DNA of 64,000 nucleotides from Arthrobacter rhombi (GTDB lineage Bacteria > Actinomycetota > Actinomycetes > Actinomycetales > Micrococcaceae), in NCBI RefSeq assembly GCF_900163545.1, contig NZ_FUHW01000020.1, forward strand, positions 62,001-126,000. The letters are read 5' to 3'. Every line of letters starts with the position of its first letter. The first letter of the stretch is position 1. Shown piece after piece: positions 32,839 to 41,973 of the stretch. Below the pieces are notes generated by a model. It did no database searches. It was not told the origin of the DNA and worked only from the letters and a program-made list of their open reading frames with translations. The position numbers and the translations under genes were made by a program.

Positions 32839-34630
32839 GCCATCCTTCCAACGGTGGGGTCTTCTTATGCTCCACGGTACCGGGAAGCCGAGCACAGAAC
32901 ACGGCTCCCGGGCCGCCCGGGCTACCCTCCTCGGCAAGCCAGACTTCTCCGCCGCGGTCGCGGGCGATCTGCCGGCATAAGGGGAGCCCGACCCCCTGCC
33001 CATGCGTCGCCAGGGGAGTGGACGCCGCCGTCGTGAAGTCCCCCTCGAAAATACGTTCTGCCTCTGCCGTGCCGTCGCCGGAGTCCGCCACCACCAAATG
33101 GAGTGTCCCGCCGTCGTCCGTCAGCTCGTCAAGGACCTCCACTTCGACCCAGCGTTCCGCGTTGCTGCCGTGCACGGCAGCATGGATGGCATTGTCGATG
33201 AGGTTGCCAATGACCGTCGTGACGTCATGGGCCGCCGTCACCCGGCCGCGCACGTTCGTCTCCGGTCCGATGCGCAGGTGAATGCCACGTTCGGCGGCTT
33301 CAACGCTTTTCGCGCCGATGAAGGCCCGCAGATATTGGTCCGTGAGCAGTTCCGCCTGTTCCATGGGGAATTTCAGCGGTCCGGTCGCGAGAATCCCGCC
33401 GACATACTCTTCCGCCTGCCGGTGTTCGCCAATGCCCAGCAGTCCGGAGACCGTGTGGAGTCGATTGGCGAATTCGTGCCGTTGTGCGCGCAGCGCCGTT
33501 GTCATGGCACTGACCGCCTGCAGCTGACGCGTGAGGGACTGCAGCTGAGTTCGGTCACGCAACATGATGACCGTCCCGAGGTCCTGGCCATGCCCCTGGC
33601 GCCGAACGGCCCGTGCGCTGAGGATCAACACCCGCGAATCGATCATTTGTTCAACGGAGGGGGACGTGGGGGCGGCTTCCTGCACCAGCCGCGAGAGAGA
33701 GCCCGGCAACCCTGCTTCGTCCAGCAGGCTGCCGACGGGATCCTCGTCGGCACCGAGCCCGAGAAGACTATGGGCCTCCGCGTTGAGTACGGTGATCCGG
33801 CCCTCCGCGGAAACACCAATGACCCCTTCGTCCACTCCCCGAAGGACCGCTTCCTGGTCCTGGACGAGGGCCGTGATTTCCTCGGGTTCCAACCCCAGCG
33901 TGAGTCGCCGCAACCGCCGTCCCAGCAGCCAGGATCCGAGGACGCCGATTCCCAGGGCGCTGATGGCCGTGAGCGCCACCGGGAGAATATCGCTGCGGAG
34001 GTTGGCCAGGATGTCGTCCATGGCGAACCCCACGCTGACTTCACCCACCACCGTGGTCTGCGAATCCGGGGCATAGATGGGGACCTTCGCGCGGGCTGAT
34101 AAACCCAGGGTTCCGCGCTCTTGATTGGTGACTTCGTATCCGCTGAGCGCCTCCGTCGGATCGGTGCTGACCTTCTGTCCCAGTTGTTCGGGGTTGGGGT
34201 GGGTGAGCCGGATGCCTTCATCATCGGTGATCACCACGAACAGGGCACCGGTGCGGGCGCGGAGATCCTTCGCCAGCGGGACCAGGGGCCCGTTGGACAG
34301 CCTGCTATGTGGCACCTGGGCAATGTTGGCGGCAGTGAGCTCGGCGACTTCGGCGCGGACGTCGCTGAAGGCCGCAACGGTCCGGGCGACCGAGAGGGCC
34401 CGGTGCTCAGCTTCTTGGCCCAAATGCTGATAGGTCAGCCACCCATGCACCGAGGCGGTGACCACGACGACGAGGAAAACGACGGTGAGCTGCAGGAACA
34501 GGGTCTGGGCAGCAAAGTTCCGTCCCGGAAGGTGGACCCGCCAGGGTTTCCGCCGTGGCCGCGCAGGCTCATCCCGGAGGGGCGCGGCAGGGCGGCAGGT
34601 CTGGTCCACGGGTTCCGTGCGCGGGCTCAT
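32804..34630 (-). CDS. CitA/DcuS-type sensor histidine kinase
   Basis: A 608-residue membrane kinase: helix 1 at about 43-66, an external Cache-like sensor (67-212), helix 2 at about 214-237, a PAS domain near 260-360, the H-box RAQRHEFANRLHT with phosphorylated His385, and a C-terminal ATPase domain (N-box GNLIDNAIHAA, G-box GQGVGLPLC). This is the layout of citrate/C4-dicarboxylate sensors. ATG at 34630 follows AAGGAGGG by about eight bases. It is divergent from tctC, a common arrangement for tricarboxylate uptake control. Confidence 0.9.
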   Translation of the reverse strand: MSPRTEPVDQTCRPAAPLRDEPARPRRKPWRVHLPGRNFAAQTLFLQLTVVFLVVVVTASVHGWLTYQHLGQEAEHRALSVARTVAAFSDVRAEVAELTAANIAQVPHSRLSNGPLVPLAKDLRARTGALFVVITDDEGIRLTHPNPEQLGQKVSTDPTEALSGYEVTNQERGTLGLSARAKVPIYAPDSQTTVVGEVSVGFAMDDILANLRSDILPVALTAISALGIGVLGSWLLGRRLRRLTLGLEPEEITALVQDQEAVLRGVDEGVIGVSAEGRITVLNAEAHSLLGLGADEDPVGSLLDEAGLPGSLSRLVQEAAPTSPSVEQMIDSRVLILSARAVRRQGHGQDLGTVIMLRDRTQLQSLTRQLQAVSAMTTALRAQRHEFANRLHTVSGLLGIGEHRQAEEYVGGILATGPLKFPMEQAELLTDQYLRAFIGAKSVEAAERGIHLRIGPETNVRGRVTAAHDVTTVIGNLIDNAIHAAVHGSNAERWVEVEVLDELTDDGGTLHLVVADSGDGTAEAERIFEGDFTTAASTPLATHGQGVGLPLCRQIARDRGGEVWLAEEGSPGGPGAVFCARLPGTVEHKKTPPLEGWHEQGSARTHRR

Positions 34631-34815
34631 CGCACTCCCTCCTTGGGCTTGGATGGCGTGAACAGAATGAGCAGAAGCCATTCAACGAGCAGTATGCGCC
34701 GTATGTCGAACAAGCCTCCACAGTGATCTGGACCACTATAGCGTTGGCTTCGACACGTCAGCAGTAGTGGCTGCCGTGCCAACACATCGCACCCGCATCG
34801 AAGAGGACGAACATC

Positions 34816-35844
34816 ATGAAGACACCGAAGAACGTCTCCAGAAAACGCCGGCTGGCCCAGTGGGGCGCACCATTCGCCGTGGGGTTGTTGGCACTGACCA
34901 GCTGCAGCGGAAACAGCGGAAGTGGTAGCGGCGAGGCTGCTGACGACTACCCCACGGAAGCCATCGAAATCATGGCCCCTGCCGACCCGGGCGGCGGCTA
35001 TGACATGACGGCCCGCTCGATCGGACGGGCCCTGACCGAAGGCGGCGTGACCGACAACGGCAGCGACGTCTACAACGTCCCGGGCGGTTCAGGGACGATC
35101 GGCCTGACACAGTTCGTCGGCGAAAATGCCGGCGACCCGCACCAGCTGATGGTCATCGGCAAGATCCTGGTCGGCGCCATCGAGCAGACCGATTCGCAGG
35201 TGGACCTGGGGAACACGACGCCGATTGCCCGCCTGACGGCCGAATATGAAGCCATTGCGGTATCGGCTGATTCGAAGTATGAGACCTTTGAACAGCTGAT
35301 GAAGGACTTCAAGGCCGATCCGGGCAGTATCGCTTGGGGTGGCGGCTCCGTGGGCGGTGTGGACCAGATCATGGTGGCCCAGTTGGCCGAAGCAGCCGAT
35401 ATCGACCCGGACAAGATCAACTACATCCCCTACTCCGGGGGCGGCGAGCTGACTCCGGCGATTCTTTCCGGAGATGTCACCGTTGCGGCCTCCGGCCTGG
35501 CCGAGTTCTCGGATCAGGTGGATGCCGGTGAAATGCGTTTGCTGGCGGTTTCCAGCGAGGAACCCATCGATGGCGTTGATGCCCCGACCGTCATCGATGC
35601 CGGGTACGACGTGTCCATCGCCAACTGGCGCGGTGTTGTTGCGCCTCCGGAAATCTCCGATGAGCAACGCGACGCCGTCGTCTCCTCCATCGAGGACATG
35701 CGGGATACCGACGAATGGCAGGAGACCCTCGAAACCAATAACTGGGAGGACTACCTGATGACCGGCGACGAATTCGGGGACTACCTTGAGCAGGAAGACC
35801 AGGACATCTCCAAGACCCTGAAGGATCTGGGGATCGTCGAGTGA
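34816..35844 (+). CDS. tctC: tricarboxylate-binding lipoprotein TctC
   Basis: A 342-residue solute-binding protein of the TTT system. Signal peptide with lipobox LTSC (Cys30) anchors it outside the cell. The mature part has the TctC landmarks APADPGGGYDMTARSIGRALTE, VYNVPGGSGTIGLTQF and NYIPYSGGGELTPAILSGDVTVAASG. It captures citrate or another tri/dicarboxylate and delivers it to TctAB. GAGGA precedes ATG at 34816. First gene of tctCBA; GTGA overlap with tctB. Confidence 0.92.
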   Translation: MKTPKNVSRKRRLAQWGAPFAVGLLALTSCSGNSGSGSGEAADDYPTEAIEIMAPADPGGGYDMTARSIGRALTEGGVTDNGSDVYNVPGGSGTIGLTQFVGENAGDPHQLMVIGKILVGAIEQTDSQVDLGNTTPIARLTAEYEAIAVSADSKYETFEQLMKDFKADPGSIAWGGGSVGGVDQIMVAQLAEAADIDPDKINYIPYSGGGELTPAILSGDVTVAASGLAEFSDQVDAGEMRLLAVSSEEPIDGVDAPTVIDAGYDVSIANWRGVVAPPEISDEQRDAVVSSIEDMRDTDEWQETLETNNWEDYLMTGDEFGDYLEQEDQDISKTLKDLGIVE

Positions 35845-36353
35845 CCCAGGGCAGCACCGACTCCGCGCTTCTCTCGCGTGGGAAGTTCGGAACCAGGATC
35901 GCCGCCGCGGTGATAGTTATCGGCGCCTCGGTGGTCCTGGTCACGGCTTTCCAGATCGGTTCCAGAGGCGGATTCGGACCACAGAAACCAGGCTTCTTCC
36001 CCATCATCGTGGGTGTCGGTCTGGTGGTTTTCGGCTTGGCATTCCTGGTCAGGACGACGGTGAAACCAGACTATTCGCTGCGCGAGCAAGCCGACGAAGG
36101 GCACGCAGAGACGCGCTGGCGAACCCTCTGGACCGTCATCGTCTGTCTGGTCATCTACGCCGTCATCCTCAAGCCCGTGGGCTACATCCTGGCGACCGTC
36201 CTCTTCTTCTTCGCGGTTGCGTGGATTGGTGGAAGCCGCCAGTGGATCCGCGACATCATCGTCGCCGTCCTGTTTTCCGTCATCATCTACCTCGGCTTCA
36301 CGGAATTGCTCGGCGTGCGGCTGCCAGCCGGACTATTGGAAGGGGTGGGCTAA
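35841..36353 (+). CDS. tctB: TctB small membrane subunit
   Basis: A 170-residue protein with four predicted membrane helices, beginning with a helix at about 16-36 and closing with ILATVLFFFAVAWIGG and VAVLFSVIIYLGFTELLGVRLPAG, the usual TctB end. Starts with GTG inside the tctC stop (GTGA). It partners TctA in Na+-driven tricarboxylate uptake. Confidence 0.9.
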   Translation: MTQGSTDSALLSRGKFGTRIAAAVIVIGASVVLVTAFQIGSRGGFGPQKPGFFPIIVGVGLVVFGLAFLVRTTVKPDYSLREQADEGHAETRWRTLWTVIVCLVIYAVILKPVGYILATVLFFFAVAWIGGSRQWIRDIIVAVLFSVIIYLGFTELLGVRLPAGLLEGVG

Positions 36354-36359
36354 GCACTC

Positions 36360-37874
36360 ATGGATGCTTTCTCCGAACTGGCGAACGGCTTCGCCAATGC
36401 TTTTCAACTGCAGTACCTGCTCTTTGCCGCCGTCGGCGTCACCATCGGCACCCTGGTCGGTGTCCTACCGGGAATCGGCCCCGCGCTGGCCCTGTCCCTG
36501 CTGCTGCCACTGACCTATGGCTTCGACCCCACCGGCGCCCTGATCATTTTCGCGGGAATCTACTACGGGTCCCTGTATGGCGGGGCCATCACGTCCATTC
36601 TGCTCAACACCCCCGGTGAGGCAGGGTCGGTGGCGACGGCGATCGACGGATACCCGATGGCCAAGGCCGGACGTGCCGGTCCCGCCCTGGCCACGGCCGT
36701 GATGGGCTCCTTCTTCGCCGGCATCATCTCCACCCTGGGTCTGACCTTCCTGGCACCAGTGGTGGCCAACCTCGCCAAATCGTTCCAAGCCACCGACTAC
36801 TTCGCCTTGATGGTGCTCGCCTTCGTCTCCGTGACCGCCCTGGTGGGAACCTCCATCATCCGGGGCATGATCAGTCTCTTCGCGGGACTTTTCGTCGGAC
36901 TGATCGGGCTGGACTTCCTGACCGGGCAACAGCGATTCACCTTCGGCGCCCCGGAGCTGCTCGGGGGCGTCGACATCGTCGTCGTGGTGATTGGGCTCTT
37001 CGCGATCGGGGAGGCACTCTACGGGCTGGCGCGGCTCCAGGTGGCGAAGGAGGAAAAGGTTGAGTTCTCGGGTCGGATCTGGCTGAACAAAGCCGAACGC
37101 AAGCGGGTGTGGAAGCCCTGGATCCGCGGGGGCTTCCTCGGTTTCATCTTCGGCTCCATGCCCACTGGCGGCTCCGAGGTGCCGACCTTTCTGTCCTATA
37201 ACCTGGAAAAGCGGCTCTCCAAGCACAAGGACGAGTTCGGCAAGGGCGCCATCGAAGGCATCGCCGGGCCGGAAGCAGCCAACAACGCATCCTTCTCCGG
37301 TGTTCTGGTGCCACTGCTGACGCTGGGCATCCCCACCTCGGCGACGGCAGCGATCATCCTGTCGGCCTTCCAGATCTACAACATCCAACCCGGACCACAG
37401 CTGTTCGAGACCTCGCCCGACCTGGTCTGGACGCTGATCGCCTCGTTATTCATCGGCAACATCATGCTGCTGGTCATCAACCTGCCGCTGGTCAAGGTGT
37501 GGATCAAGATCCTCGAAATACCGAAGGAACTGCTCTTCTCGGGCATCCTGGTGTTCGGCGTCCTGGGGGTGTATTCCATCTCCAGCAGCCTGATCGACGT
37601 GTTGATCGTCTGCGCGATCGGCATCGCGGGCTTCTTCATGCGGGTCTACGACTTCCCGGTGGCTCCCGCCATTCTGGGGGCCATCCTCGGCCCCATGATG
37701 GAAACCCAGATGCGACGTGCACTCTCGATCAGCCATGGTGACTTCTCGGTCTTCGCCACCCGTCCACTCACCGTCGTGCTGCTGCTGATCGCCGTCGCCG
37801 TGCTGGTCCTGCCATCAGTGCTGGCAAAAGTCCTTCCGAAGCGGAGCGACGCCGACAAGGTGGGTGCCGAGTAA
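36360..37874 (+). CDS. tctA: TctA large membrane subunit
   Basis: A 504-residue polytopic transporter, at the family's usual length. Conserved signatures are [25 protein letters not shown] near the N-terminus, [35 protein letters not shown], and [16 protein letters not shown] with PEAANNA in the second half. Six bases after tctB. Together with tctC and tctB it is a complete tripartite tricarboxylate transporter, closed by a strong hairpin at 37901. Confidence 0.93.
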   Translation: MDAFSELANGFANAFQLQYLLFAAVGVTIGTLVGVLPGIGPALALSLLLPLTYGFDPTGALIIFAGIYYGSLYGGAITSILLNTPGEAGSVATAIDGYPMAKAGRAGPALATAVMGSFFAGIISTLGLTFLAPVVANLAKSFQATDYFALMVLAFVSVTALVGTSIIRGMISLFAGLFVGLIGLDFLTGQQRFTFGAPELLGGVDIVVVVIGLFAIGEALYGLARLQVAKEEKVEFSGRIWLNKAERKRVWKPWIRGGFLGFIFGSMPTGGSEVPTFLSYNLEKRLSKHKDEFGKGAIEGIAGPEAANNASFSGVLVPLLTLGIPTSATAAIILSAFQIYNIQPGPQLFETSPDLVWTLIASLFIGNIMLLVINLPLVKVWIKILEIPKELLFSGILVFGVLGVYSISSSLIDVLIVCAIGIAGFFMRVYDFPVAPAILGAILGPMMETQMRRALSISHGDFSVFATRPLTVVLLLIAVAVLVLPSVLAKVLPKRSDADKVGAE

Positions 37875-37900
37875 GGAGGAGGGCATTGACCGATACCCAC

Positions 37901-37949
37901 GACCGCACTGCCCACACCTGGCCAAACTCCAGATGTGGGCAGTGCGGTC
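37901..37949. terminator. perfect 16-bp hairpin after tctA
   Basis: Arms 37901-37916 and 37934-37949 are exact complements with a 17-base loop, between the convergent tctA and lactone-oxidase genes. No T-run. Confidence 0.75.
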
Positions 37950-38007
37950 CGTCGTTGAGTGCTCGCTATTTCGATGGAAGCACCGGGCAAATAGGAATGG
38001 AGGCCAG

Positions 38008-39222
38008 TTAGGCTCCGAGCACGCGCCGTAAATAAGGATTCAACAGCGTCCCCGTCGGGTCGGTTTCGTCCCGCACCGCAGTGAATCGTTCGAATTCCGG
38101 GTAGACACCCGAAAGATACCCGGCATCGCGGGAGTGGAGCTTCCCCCAGTGCGGCCTGCCACCGTGGGCGATGAACACCTGCTCGACGTGCTGCAGGAAT
38201 TCCTGGTGCGGTTCCCGGGCGTAGCGGTGGACCGCGAAGTAGACCGACTGACGTCCGGCCGAGGTTCCCATCCAGGTGTCGTCCGCCGCCGACGTGCGCA
38301 CCTCAATGGGGAAGCTGATCGGTTCCCGGTACCCTTCGATCGCCGACTTGAGCTCGGCGAAGACCTCGCCGAACGCCTCCAGCGGCAGCGAGTACTCCAT
38401 CTCGCGGAACCTCACCCGTCGCGGAGTGACAAACACCTTATGGGGCACATCCGTGTAATCACGGGCCGCCAGGGTCTTCGCGGCAAGGCGGTTCAACGGC
38501 GGGACCAATGCCGGGACACGGGATCCTGCCGCGCACATCAGCCCGTAGGCCCCGTTGCCCAGTAGTTCATCGTCGAGCAGGCGGGAGATGGGGCTAACCG
38601 GGTGTCGCGGAGCGTCGACCGGCAGCCGGGTGTTGGTCTTGGCCAACGCGGTCTCGGTATGGGGGAACCAATAGAACTCGAGGTGGTCTTCGGTCGCGGA
38701 GCGTTCGAGGAAGGACTCGATCATTCCCACCAACGGTTCGGGCTTCTCGACGGCCCGCAGTTGGAATGCCGGCAGGCAACGCAGCGTGGCTGCCAGCACG
38801 ACGCCGATGGCCCCGAGCCCGACCCGTGCCGCTTGGAACAGCTCGGGTCGTTCGGTCGCCGAACATTCGACGATCGACCCATCGGGCAGAGCGAGCCGCA
38901 GCCACGTCACCAGGCCGGAGAACCCGGTGAACGCCAACCCGGTGCCATGGGTCGAGGTGGCCAGCGAGCCGGCCAGCGACTGGTGGTCGATATCGCCCAT
39001 ATTGGGCAACGCCAAGCCATGCGGGGCGAGTAGCTCCGCGACATTGAACAGCCGGGTCCCTCCGAGCAGGGTCGCCTCGCCGGTGGCCGGGTCCACATGC
39101 TCAAGCCCTTGCATCCGGTCCAGACCGACCAGGACTCCGTTGGTCGCTGCGATGTCGGTGAACGAGTGCGCCCCTCCCACGACCTTCACCTGTCGTCCCT
39201 GGGCCGTGGCCCGGGCCAACAC
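38008..39222 (-). CDS. D-arabinono-1,4-lactone oxidase-type FAD oxidase, 5' end damaged
   Basis: A vanillyl-alcohol-oxidase-fold flavoprotein: VVGGAHSFTDIAATNG carries the site for covalent FAD attachment (GAHS), then NMGDIDHQSLAGSLATSTHGTG, and the C-terminal HPHWGKLH-like segment appears as GGRPHWGKLHSRD. The first in-frame start is GTG at 39222, but family-like coding (WRNWSAS..AVVLPRTEFDVATVLA) continues upstream in frame to about 39315 with no ATG, GTG or TTG before a stop near 39390. So either the N-terminus is lost or the protein starts unusually far in, without the first ~30 residues. Possible cause: insertion of foreign DNA at 39.3 kb. Reaction: oxidation of an aldonolactone or alditol with O2. 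Confidence 0.74.
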   Translation of the reverse strand: MLARATAQGRQVKVVGGAHSFTDIAATNGVLVGLDRMQGLEHVDPATGEATLLGGTRLFNVAELLAPHGLALPNMGDIDHQSLAGSLATSTHGTGLAFTGFSGLVTWLRLALPDGSIVECSATERPELFQAARVGLGAIGVVLAATLRCLPAFQLRAVEKPEPLVGMIESFLERSATEDHLEFYWFPHTETALAKTNTRLPVDAPRHPVSPISRLLDDELLGNGAYGLMCAAGSRVPALVPPLNRLAAKTLAARDYTDVPHKVFVTPRRVRFREMEYSLPLEAFGEVFAELKSAIEGYREPISFPIEVRTSAADDTWMGTSAGRQSVYFAVHRYAREPHQEFLQHVEQVFIAHGGRPHWGKLHSRDAGYLSGVYPEFERFTAVRDETDPTGTLLNPYLRRVLGA

Positions 39223-39601
39223 GGTGGCGACATCGAATTCTGTGCGGGGGAGTACGACGGCGGAGGGCTGGCTGACCGCGCTGGCTGACCAGTTCCGCCA
39301 TTTCCACCGTTCAGACCGAACGTATACACCCTCTGGAAGGCCATGTTCTCTGTGGCGTAGGGGCCGTTTCGCGCGGATGGCTATTCCTTAGTCGGAAATG
39401 GAACGGACTTACTATTTGACGAAGTCGGTCCATATCTATTGCGGACTCGAAAACTCTTGTTGTCGGCGAAATCAGGAAACGTATAGTCGAGAGGAACCGA
39501 AAGCTGTGGGAAGAGCTGTTCTTGGAGATGGCACGACCGGACTATCGGGGTGATTGGACGCGCTCTGGACGAAATTGGGGAGAGCGGCAGATACTTTGAG
39601 C
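39223..39601. other. AT-richer junction before the HIRAN-like gene
   Basis: 39223-39315 continues the lactone-oxidase frame without a start codon. 39316-39601 is AT-richer than the flanks and shows no gene, RNA or repeat that I can support; it marks the left edge of acquired DNA. Confidence 0.45.
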
Positions 39602-40510
39602 ATGGAACAAGCTCCAGCCCCGGTCAGTGGGCACAGGTGGTCATATCCGTTATTGGGACAAACTTGGGGTGACTCCTACGATGCTGCTGGCGGCTGGGCC
39701 TACCCAGATCACGTCCGGATGATATTGAATCGTCCCTTCACAAAAGAAGGAATTGCGGCCGACGTTGAAGGAATCTTGGTTGATGAGCCCTTTAATCCTC
39801 ACGACAAACACGCGGTCGCCATATTTTGCGAAGGTCTTATTGTCGGTTATTTGCCGCGTATCGTGGCGCGTGATCATGCTGAAACCGTCCGCGAGCTTAG
39901 GAGACTCGGCTGGGCCCCGACTATCTCCGTTGGTTTATGGGGTGCGCTTCGCACTGACACTGGTGACGCTCGCGGAAAGGCACTGTCGCCCTCAAGAACC
40001 GTATCGAACGTTCGAATAGGGGTTCCTGGATACGGAGAAGAAACTGTGCCGGCCAATGATCTTCCAGGGCCATGTTTACTCATTCCTGGTGGGCGCGGCC
40101 AATCGTTGGCGAAGTTCGGACGTGACGAAGTGCAACTTCGGAAATTTACAACTAAGTTTGGAAGAAGATGCACTCTATTCACCGAGTTGTTCCCCGGACT
40201 AGGAGGGCCGCTAAAGCGGGATAGGTGCCTTAGAGCCACTATTGGCGATGAGGATATAGGAATCCTGACAATACAGGCCACTAGCGAGCTTGAGCCGTAT
40301 CTTGGTGAAGGAAGCCGGGTTGCAATCCAGGCACAGTTCGACGGCAGCGTCACCGGAGCAGGTGTCTATGTATCGTTCAATGGGCTGGCTTTCTCGGATG
40401 CAGAGCCCGTCAAATATGCCTCTCGATCAAGCCAATACCCACAGGAGCCGCATTTAGTGAAGAGTTTCGATGAACTGCAGCGCCCAGAGCGGTTTGTCAC
40501 TTCTGGATAG
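39602..40510 (+). CDS. HIRAN-like domain protein
   Basis: A 302-residue protein, mostly unfamiliar. Residues 55-100 (VEGILVDEPFNPHDKHAVAIFCEGLIVGYLPR) match the HIRAN pattern: E-P-x-N-x-H-D-x-x-A-V-x-V, then xGYLP. HIRAN domains bind DNA 3' ends or damaged DNA in helicases and defence-linked proteins. The rest has a possible repeat of the same fold in the C-terminal third. The ribosome site before ATG 39602 is weak; a TTG at 39554 is in frame. Low GC for the window; it sits between a lactone oxidase and a broken deaminase gene that are usually neighbours, so it was probably inserted. Confidence 0.6.
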   Translation: MEQAPAPVSGHRWSYPLLGQTWGDSYDAAGGWAYPDHVRMILNRPFTKEGIAADVEGILVDEPFNPHDKHAVAIFCEGLIVGYLPRIVARDHAETVRELRRLGWAPTISVGLWGALRTDTGDARGKALSPSRTVSNVRIGVPGYGEETVPANDLPGPCLLIPGGRGQSLAKFGRDEVQLRKFTTKFGRRCTLFTELFPGLGGPLKRDRCLRATIGDEDIGILTIQATSELEPYLGEGSRVAIQAQFDGSVTGAGVYVSFNGLAFSDAEPVKYASRSSQYPQEPHLVKSFDELQRPERFVTSG

Positions 40511-40580
40511 CGTTCGGCAGATTAGGGGTTGCACAACTTCGCTGATGGACTCGAGCCTTGGGCCGTATTCCAAAGAGTCT

Positions 40581-41812
40581 CTACGAAGAACTCTGAAGGA
40601 AGGCCATTCCCTCGCAGCGGTAGGTGGGCCATTCATCGATGATCTCGCCGTTGCTGTAGACGAGGACGGAGTTAAGGCGCTCGCAGGGTTCGCCTGCCTT
40701 GGCATGGCAGAAGGAGACGGGATCGCCGACGCTCAGTCCGGCGGCTGCGGGACCGGTGAGTGGTGGCCGGACTTCGCTCGGTCCCTCGGGTGGGGCGTAG
40801 CGCAGGCCTTCGGGCCAGATGGGGACCGGCAGGCGGTCTTTACCGGGAGGTCCGGAAGCGACCCAGCCACCGCCGAGAACGGTGACAGTGTCGGTGGTGG
40901 AACGGCGGACGACATCGAGGAGCAGGTGCAACGCCGGGGCCGGGCGGAAACTGCGCTAGTGCTGGAAGAGTTCGGGCCCGTAGAATCCGCTGCCCGCAGC
41001 AACCTCGGTGACCGTGGCCTCGGCGCTGGTGGATTCGATGGAGCCGGTGCCGCCACCGTTGACGAATTCCAAGTCCGCCCAGTTCGCGCAGCGCCGAGAC
41101 GACTTCGCCCCGCCACTGGGCGATGTCCCGTTTCGATAGGGCCTGCAGCGCACGGACAGCGAGCCCTCGGGGTGTGCAGGCGCCGTTGGCGACCCCGGCA
41201 ACTAGCCATTCATACATAGTGACTCCCACCAGGCTCACGCCTGCACGTTCGCAAGCGCGAACCATGGCGACGGTTTGTTCGACCGTGGTGATGGGAGGAG
41301 TGGGCCGGCCCGACCTTGAGCTTGGTGGATAGCGTCCCGGTGCGATGACGCACCGGGGCATAGGAGACGTCGATCTCGAGGCAGACTCGGGGCCGCGCTC
41401 TAGTTGGGATGTTGCAGGACCGAGCGACGTTGCGGAGGATCTCCAGTTGCTCGGTGGAGTCGAGCATGACCGTGACATGTTCACTGACCTCCGATCGCAG
41501 AAGTTGCCTCAGCGCTCCGCGATCAGCTGTCGGATAAGCAACGACGATGTATTGAATCCCGTTCGCGCGGCCAGCCATAGGGTTTCCGGGAGCGAGAATG
41601 CCAGAACACCGGAATACCACGGCTTGGTCAAGGCCGCCTCGAGGGCACCGGGAATACGAAGCGACTTGGATGCTATACGGATCGTCGTCCCGGCGGCACG
41701 GACAGACATTGCCGCGGCGTCGGCATGGAAATCGTCCAAGTCCAGCAGCGCTACGGTGCGGGTACCGAGCCCAGCCTCAGTGAGGGCGCGTAGGTACAGC
41801 TGAAAACGGGGC
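40581..41812 (-). pseudogene. amino-acid deaminase/aldolase (alanine racemase-fold) pseudogene
   Basis: A gene in pieces. In order on the minus strand, the family's sequence is spread over shifting frames: RFQLYLRALTEAGLGTRTVA..LDDFHADAA and TTIRIASKSLRIP (PLP-lysine segment, about 41800-41640); IVVAYPTADRGALRQLL..VMLDSTEQLE (41560-41400); TVEQTVAMVRACERAG..GVTMYEWLVAGV (41290-41200); LEFVNGGGTGSIE (about 41060); and TVTVLGGGWVASGPPGKDRLP to the stop at 40581. At least four frameshifts separate these blocks, and no start codon is seen at the 5' end. The intact enzyme acts on D-serine or 3-hydroxy-D-amino acids with PLP. Clearly non-functional. Confidence 0.8.
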
Positions 41813-41973
41813 GCGCCTGCGACGCCGTTTTGGATAACATGATTTATGACGTTCTTGCCTTCATGGGTACGGTCTTGTCTGCTTGATCCGGGTCGAGGTT
41901 GTCCTGTTTGTCTTCCGGCATATGTGCCAACTAGCTCCGTGATCCGTATTCGCGAAGGTATTGGGCCCCAGTG

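Noticed and set aside
34631-34815. Operator for the tct two-component system
   Set aside because: Only weak half-matching repeats such as AGTG...CACT near 34720; not strong enough to list as a site.
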